Of a stretch of 64,000 bases of DNA, positions 58,045 to 64,000 are shown piece after piece. The translations under genes and the position numbers were made by a program. The stretch comes from Pyxicephalus adspersus (taxonomy: Eukaryota; Chordata; Amphibia; Anura; Pyxicephalidae): NCBI RefSeq assembly GCF_032062135.1, contig NC_092869.1, forward strand, positions 49,009,371-49,073,370, read 5' to 3'. Positions within the stretch are counted from its first letter, which is position 1; each line of letters begins with the position of its first letter. A model generated the notes under the pieces. It saw only the letters and a program-made list of their open reading frames with translations. It was not told the DNA's origin and searched no databases.

Positions 58045-58765
58045 GGAGACAATGCATCTCGATTCCTTTCTTCTTTTCTCCTCTACCTTACTCCTCGTCT
58101 TTTATTCATTCTTCTTCTGTCTCTTCCCTTTTCTCTTTCTTCTTCCCCACTTTCTTCCCCGCTCTCCCTTTGCTTCCATATCCTATCATGTTTGTTCCTC
58201 TCTGCTCTTTCCTCTCTTCCACTCTCCCCTTTCTTTTCCCTTTTCCTTATTTTTGTTTATTTCCTTCTCCTTATATTCCCACTCCTTCTCCTTTTTCTCT
58301 CTCATAATCCCTTTAGCTCTCCTCCAGTGCTGGACATAGCCAACAGTGGCCCCCAGTGCAGAACCCACCTGAGGCTCCCCCACCAAACTAACTTGGGACC
58401 CCTGTTGGCTGAGGATTTTCGGGGCCCATTGCACCTCCCGTCTCTCCTCCCTTCTCCTCCAGTTTTCTGCTACCCTCCTCACTCCTTGCTTTTTCTTCCC
58501 CCCGCTCCTCTCCGTCCCTCTCACCTTCTTCTACCTGTTGTTCTCTTTTCTTTGCTCCTCCTTTTACCTCTCCTTTCCTCATCTTTGCTCCTTTCCACCC
58601 TTCCATCAACCTTCCTCCTCTTCTTCCCTCTCCACCCACAGCTTTCGCTTTTCTCTCGCCTTCCCTCTCCTATGACTTTGTTCCTTACTATCCTGTACTC
58701 TAATCCCCTTCCCCCTTCTCTCCTTTCCCCTCTTCTCCTCTTTCCTCCCTTTCTTTCCATTTTAA
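58045..58765. repeat. About 700-bp polypyrimidine tract
   Basis: The plus strand is almost pure C and T over 58061-58318 and 58436-58762, made of CTTCTCC, CCTTTTC and TCCTCC words without a fixed unit. About 115 bases of ordinary sequence (58320-58435) separate the two halves. Long open frames on both strands here are compositional artefacts. Confidence 0.88.
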
Positions 58766-59929
58766 AATAAATAAAATGTTCCCTTTAAGATTATGAACAG
58801 GACATTCAGGCTTTACAGAAGGACCCCCAGGTGTGTCATTCATCCTACATCTCCTTACTGCTTAATTTTCTCTATAACATTTAGATTACAAGATGGTAGC
58901 ATGGTTTTAGTATTGGAATACACCAGCATTCCTTACAAGCAGAGGACCGCTTTAATTCTTCCCTGGAAGACCGACACAAATCTACCAGTCGGGTGCCTTG
59001 CAGATTCAAATCCTAATTAAAAAACTGAGCTTATTCCCTTTGAAAAACAAACTTTGCAATGAGCATGGAGTGAAATATTTGATTAGGGTCTGCAGTGTTA
59101 TTGTCCGTTCAATAACCTTGAATGGTGGGACTGTTTATTTAGTGATTTAACGGAGCACGGATCCTCTGAGGGTTCACCAATTCCAACAAAAATACATTTT
59201 GATCCCTCCAAAGCAATAATTCGCCCTCGCCATGTGTCTGCTCTCCAACACTTGGAGAGCGGCCAGCCAAGAACCTGACCTGGGAAATACCATGCCGAGC
59301 CGGTAAAAGTAACATATCCTGAGCGCGCTGTGCCCGTTAACCCATCGTGCTGTCAGTCCATAGCATGAGGGATTGTGCAAGCTTGTTATGTAAACCGGAA
59401 CTCTGCCGGCCATATTTATCAACGTCTGAAGGCCCGATGGACTGTCCACACCGACCAATCAATTTCCTTTGCATCCTCCCGTGCTCTATTCTAGATGTCA
59501 TTGTGCAAAACACAAACTTTAAACTAATAGAAAAATAATCAAACAATATTAACATTTATGTCACAAAATACTTCTGGTGTACAGGGATGAGCAAACTGTT
59601 TTCATTGCTCTGAAACTTTGGCAACAACAAAAATTTTGGTAAAATGCACTAAAGCCAATTGAGGAAGTTAAAGAGCAATTTGGGGTGTTTTGTTATGGCT
59701 CTAATGCGCTTTAAATGGCTCCTCAGGGTTACAGAAGCTCCTTTCTAGTAACAGGTCGGCCCCCTATTTGTCTCATTATTTTATGATTTTTTTTTTTACA
59801 GAAAAACAGGCGTAAAGTAAAGAAAAAAATCAAAACAACAGTATACAAAGAATGATCATATAAAAGAAAAACACTGATAAAAACAAAAAATTATATAAAC
59901 CAAAATAAATACACCATCAAAAAACACAA
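58766..59929. other. Repeat-poor interval, no gene
   Basis: 58970-59540 is free of recognised repeats. 59640-59750 (AAGCCAATTGAGGAAGTTAA, TGCGCTTTAAATGGCTCCTC) resembles a common anuran repeat, from memory. No coding region. Confidence 0.35.
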
Positions 59930-60765
59930 CTTCCATGCTTCATACTGTCTAGGGGGAATACATTTGGGGGGTCAGAAATGGAGAGGGATCTGGGGGTTCT
60001 GGTAGATCATAGACTTAATAACAGGATGCAATGCCAAGCTGCAATATCTAAAGCTAGTAAAGTACTTTCTTGTAATAAAAGAGGAATAGACTGCAGAGAT
60101 GGAGACATAATCCTGTACAAAGCATTGGTCACACCACATCTGGAATATGCAGTCCAGGTTTGGGACATTGTGGGATTGGAGAGAGAGCAGAGAAGGGCAA
60201 CTAAACTAATAAAAGGAATGGAGGAGCTCCGCTATGAGGAGAGATTAGCTGAACTGAATCTATTCTCCCTTGAGAAGAGACGTATAAGGGGGGGATATGA
60301 TCACCCTGTATAAATATATAAATGGCCCAATAGAGAACTCTCTTCCCCATTATTCACTGTAATGTCAATACAAAGCACAAGGGGGCGCTCTTTGCATCTG
60401 GAGGAAAAGAAGTTTAAGCTCCGGATAAGGAAGGGATTCTTCACTGTAAGGTCTGTGAAAATGTGGAATCGGCTCCCTCAGGAAGGAGTTTCAGCAACTA
60501 CTATAGATTGCTTTAAGAAAAAGCTGGATGATTTCTAGAAGCACAGAATATAACTGGGGATTAAGGATTTAAAGTAAAGATAACAGAGACTGCTGATCCA
60601 GGGAACATCCGATTGCCTCATGGGATCAGGAAGGAATTTTTTCCCCTTTTGAAGCAAATTATACCCGGGGTTTTTTTTTGCCTTCCTCTGGACCAACTAT
60701 GTCTTATAGGGTTTTATATCCGGGATATGTTTATTTCCTTAGTGGGTGAACTTGATGTCTTCTTG
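59930..60765 (+). mobile_element. CR1/L2-type LINE, 5'-truncated, ORF2 C-terminus and 3' UTR
   Basis: The open frame 59978-60313 starts MERDLGVLVDHRL and includes ISKASKVLSCNKRGID, LYKALVTPHLEYAVQVWD, LEREQRRATKLIKGMEELRY and ERLAELNLFSLEKRRIRG. This is the end of the reverse-transcriptase protein in CR1/L2 elements. Small losses are visible: ILY where ILPLY is usual, and WDIVGLE where several residues normally stand between. One extra G in a G run near 60293 breaks the frame. Beyond it, LRIRKGFFTVRSVKMWNRLP and ATTIDCFKKKLDDF continue to a stop at 60536. The 3' UTR (GATCCAGGGAACATCCGATT, GCCTTCCTCTGGACCAAC) matches 53371-53615 and is cut short at about 60765. Confidence 0.87.
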
Positions 60766-61640
60766 GAGCTACAAAATGTACAAAAGCTGCAATAAAGCTT
60801 GTTGAAGCTCCTGCTTGGTTCTGAAACTGCTGGTTGGGATTTGGAGTTTTTATGGTGGTGGCTTTAAAGAAAGGCCATAGAATAGGCAAACCAAGGTAAC
60901 CACGGGGCAAATATGGGGACCCCAAAATGCGGAGTATTCCCGGAGAAGGTGGAAGCCCTGTACCATTGCCCTGGTTGCCCTACCCCCAAAATATCCCTGA
61001 CCTGGGTAACAGCAATCAGTGAATAAAGCCGGATCTTTTATTCCAGATACGGGAAGGATGAATATTCTGTGACAGCCCATGCATTATATTCTCCGTATAA
61101 TAAACTAATATTTGTATGGGGCGATGGCCCAGAAAATAAAATAATGATTGGGTGGAAGGGTGGAATGATTGGGTGAAATCCCGAACATTACAAAGATTTC
61201 TACTTTCTGCATCTCATTGGTCGGAAGTTTTGCTAAATAAAATTTGTGCGGAGGTTTTACTTTCAGATTGGGATCACTAAGCTGATCTCTTTCACATGAA
61301 AAGTAAATAGGAATTCTGATTATAAAGAAGTGAAACTGACATTCACCAAACATTTTCTGACATTCAAAATACATGGACCTGGAGAGAATGTTAGGTGAAT
61401 GTCAGATTCACTGGAGACCCCTAAGCTTCCCTTCTAGGTGGTTAAAGCATACCTCCGACACTGGTGATTCGGTGTTATCTATCTCACTTGTCAGCAAATG
61501 TAGGATTTGGGTGTCACTGCACTTTACACGCCAACACATGACATTCACACACGTGAACCCCATCAAGTCAGACAGCCGTGTTATGAAGCAGCAGGGCCGG
61601 GGGAAGTGAAGGGAACTAAGAAAAATACGCCAACAGGAAG
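60766..61640. other. No recognisable gene
   Basis: Unique-looking sequence. Minus-strand open frames at 61105-61374 and 61408-61644 have no recognised motif. Confidence 0.45.
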
Positions 61641-62650
61641 CCAATGACGCTGGTTGTCAGGTCAAGCGAAATGCTGTCACCGTTCAGCTATGTCAGGCAT
61701 CTCCAGGAACTTGTTTTGTACCAACATTGGCGGCGGGCCCTCCGTGTTCCTGCACCACTCCGTGTTTCCTGTGATAAGGCCGGACAAGGAAGAGATCACA
61801 TTGCGGCTGATTGGAGTGTGATTGGTGAGCATGGGGGATGGTTAGTGGCCCTTAAGCTGATCTATGGGCTCCTCTTATCTTCATCCTCCCTATAAAAACC
61901 CGGTCACATGACACTGCAGCCCCAAGTTTTGAGGAGGTGGAGTTCTTCTTGGGGTGACATAGACGCTTTCTATTGGCTGTCCAGCAAGGGGGTCCTCTCA
62001 GGGTCCAGAAGGGTTGAAGGGGGACTATCCCTGGGCTCCCCCATAACTGATCCCCACTTACCCAAAGCCAGGGTCCCATGACACCCCAGTCCTGAATCTT
62101 GTGCAGGAGGTGGAGTCCTTCCTCTGAACTCAAGGGGGGCAGAGTAGGAGCTGGGCCATTTCAGAGCCGCAGATTTACACGCGATCCACAAGCCGTTATT
62201 ATTGGTTGCTGTGAAGTGGACCTGTCACTGAGAGATGAGCTGCCAATAAAGGAATGGCCCTCGGTGAATGCTCAGCAAAGTCCTGAAATCAGAATCATTG
62301 CAGAGTAACTTCTATATGAATCCACCTTCTGAAATTCCTGGCCCTCCCCACCTCAGGTGTCGTAGATCAGTGCCCGGTCGGAGTGCCCAGAGGTAGCGCC
62401 ATGGCAGCTCTTTTCCTGGCTATAGAGCGAGCATTATTATACAATAATACAATACACAGGCTCGGGGGAAGGGGTAACGGCGGAGTGTCACTTTAAGTAA
62501 AAAGAAACTCCCCAAATAATTCCCAGGGCCGGGCTGGACACGATGATTAATCTTTTCGCTCTCGCTATCAATTCCCAGGGACGTCTCTTTGTAGCTCCGG
62601 CGAAGATGAGGCAGAACAGCAACAATTGATAAGGCCGCTGCGTTCCTGGG
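61641..62650. other. GC-richer segment with old tandem duplication
   Basis: CG dinucleotides and G/C are more frequent here than in neighbouring kilobases. Two segments about 170 bases apart (61899-61950 and 62068-62120) share TCNCATGACACNNCAG, TTGNGNAGGAGGTGGAGT and CTTC, an old tandem duplication. A TATA-like site lies inside. 62470-62640 is repeat-free. No gene was recognised. Confidence 0.4.
61809..61920 (+). promoter_or_regulatory. Promoter-like TATA and inverted CCAAT boxes
   Basis: TATAAAA lies at 61891-61897. Two GATTGG motifs (inverted CCAAT) lie about 65-85 bases upstream (near 61809 and 61820). A start of transcription would be expected near 61922. No downstream exon was recognised, so this may be chance in a GC-richer stretch. 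Confidence 0.25.
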
Positions 62651-63139
62651 CCCATGGGGTTATTAGAAGCATGTGAATAAACACAAAGAACAGATGTGCT
62701 CACATGGCCGCTACCTGTCCCCACTGTGCAGACCCCCTGCTGCATCTACCCCACTGCCCATCTGCGTGCATTGCTCTTTGCTACGTTTCTTGGTTCACAC
62801 TTTTCCTGCATGTTGGTGGGCAGGTGGCCGCATTTCTTTACTCAAGCACTCAAATCTCATCCTGATAAATCTGGATATCAAACCTGTAAAATAATCCCTG
62901 GTGATCCTGCCATTAAGGTCCTTAGACAGCTACTTCCTGTTGTTGGGTGTCAATGCTCTGTCCTTGCCACCTGTTTATTTGATCCAATGATGATGATTAA
63001 AGCATAGAGACTAAAGCCCCTGAAGTAATATACATTCACTGGTACAGGGTGAATGTGAGAACCCCTAGGGGCCACCGATGCCCTTGTATAGGAATTCCTT
63101 CTAAGTTCAGACTATTAGGCTGCTTGACTTCATTTTTCA
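62651..63139. other. No recognisable feature
   Basis: Unique-looking sequence with no gene, array or recognised transposon. Confidence 0.45.
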
Positions 63140-63325
63140 TTTTTGTTGACTTCTGGAGGTGGAGCTGTAGTGCCTATTTTCTGCCACTAGATGCCCCCAG
63201 TCTTCTGAATTGAATGATGGCCAGGATCATCCCGTCCACTTCCTCTTAGCCAAGGCCGTCAGGGTCCCGCCCCCAGCCTGTGATTGGACCGTGAAGGAGG
63301 AGCAGGCAGGTGAGCTCATCTCTGT
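63140..63325 (+). repeat. Dispersed repeat R4, copy 2
   Basis: GGTGGAGCTGTAGTGC, CTGCCACTAGATGCCCCCAG, TTGAATGATGGCC and GGATCAT match 19595-19720. The copy continues through GTGATTGGACCGTGAAGGAG to GCAGGCAGGTGAGCTCATC, ending in a splice-donor-like CAGGTGAG at 63307. The class is unknown. Confidence 0.5.
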
Positions 63326-64000
63326 TGCTTTCTTATTCCACCTATCAGTATATTCAAGTGGCTAATACCAAGTCAGATTCATCTACTTTCACTGGTGCAT
63401 TGAATGTGTGAATAATTGATGGCAGAGCTGCATTATGATGTACCAAGGGCCAACCAAAATGTCAAATATTGTAACTTTCCAGTCCTGAGAGGTGGGACTG
63501 CATTCGTTTTCTTCATTCGGGCAAAGAACATTTTCAGCAAATACTGAACGATACGATATCAGCCGTAAACTACAGAACCCCTCCCCATGCCATGGAGAAG
63601 TAAGTGGTAAAAGGTGTCTTGTATTCCCATCCCAGGGTGATAATCCAGCCAGGACATCTATGGACCAGTAATTTATCTGCATGGAGGTTATATAAATACA
63701 TGATTAATGTTTTCACACAACTTTCACCCAATATTCCCACTGATTTATTGGGCAAAAAATTGTGAAACCTGGCCGAAACAGTGGTGAATGAATTCTGAAA
63801 ACCGGTTGGTCCTTTCTATGTAAAACATCTATGACGAAGCTTTGTGTGAGCAAACGGGGGAAAATGATGCAACATGCCAAAAGAAAATAGAAAGGGTGAA
63901 CAAAAGGATGAATATTAATAAATGAGAAAATAAGGAATTGCAGCAAAAATGGCAGAAAAATGTAAAAGGGTCGAGGGTGAAGGCCTGGCACCTTTCTTTG
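63326..64000. other. No recognisable gene up to the window end
   Basis: Minus-strand open frames of 97 and 92 codons have no recognised motif. A gene continuing past the window edge cannot be excluded. Confidence 0.4.

Noticed and set aside
58186..58770. 192-codon plus-strand frame and several basic/acidic minus-strand frames
   Set aside because: Produced by the polypyrimidine tract, which lacks stop codons on composition alone.

Overview
The window is vertebrate, most probably a frog (anuran) and possibly a ranoid. This is inferred from its interspersed repeats: L1/Tx1 and CR1/L2-type LINE 3' ends, a tRNA-derived SINE-like repeat with A and B boxes, foldback MITEs, Tc1-like and hAT-type elements and a Ty1/copia remnant. 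There is no operon structure and no dense coding. Nearly all open frames are 60-120 codons, overlap on both strands and resemble no protein I know. I found no host protein-coding gene that I can defend, no rRNA or tRNA gene and no CRISPR array. The window reads as an intron or intergenic region; one 77-base run of N marks an assembly gap.

Layout. 1-4.2 kb: unique AT-rich DNA with small repeats. 4.2-6.0 kb: a broken copy of a transposon-like gene, then a foldback element with long inverted arms. 6.0-6.9 kb: repeat-poor DNA. 6.9-8.9 kb: the 3' half of an L1/Tx1-type LINE on the minus strand. 9-24 kb: mostly unique DNA with MITEs, SINE fragments and three minisatellites. 24.0-25.5 kb: the densest nest, with a Ty1/copia remnant (minus) beside a Tc1-like transposase remnant (plus), whose GGSVMIWG-coding segment has become a minisatellite that then received a hAT-type MITE. 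26.4-43.7 kb: a full SINE, several minisatellites, a TTAA-type MITE and the N gap. 46-51.6 kb: dispersed repeats, an 11-bp/110-bp AT-rich satellite, a second and longer copy of the transposon-like gene seen at 4.4 kb, and a CCTACA/CCTACC array. 53-64 kb: two CR1/L2 3' ends, a 150-bp triplication, a full minus-strand SINE, a 700-bp polypyrimidine tract and a GC-richer stretch with promoter-like signals.

Nothing here acts together as a pathway. The most interesting material is (1) two diverged relics of one protein family, with an N-terminal CxxC finger and a probable transposase-like core, which I recognise as widespread but cannot assign to a named transposon superfamily, and (2) the nested Tc1 / minisatellite / hAT structure with an 8-bp target duplication. 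Family assignments rest on my own translation and pattern recognition, not on any search.
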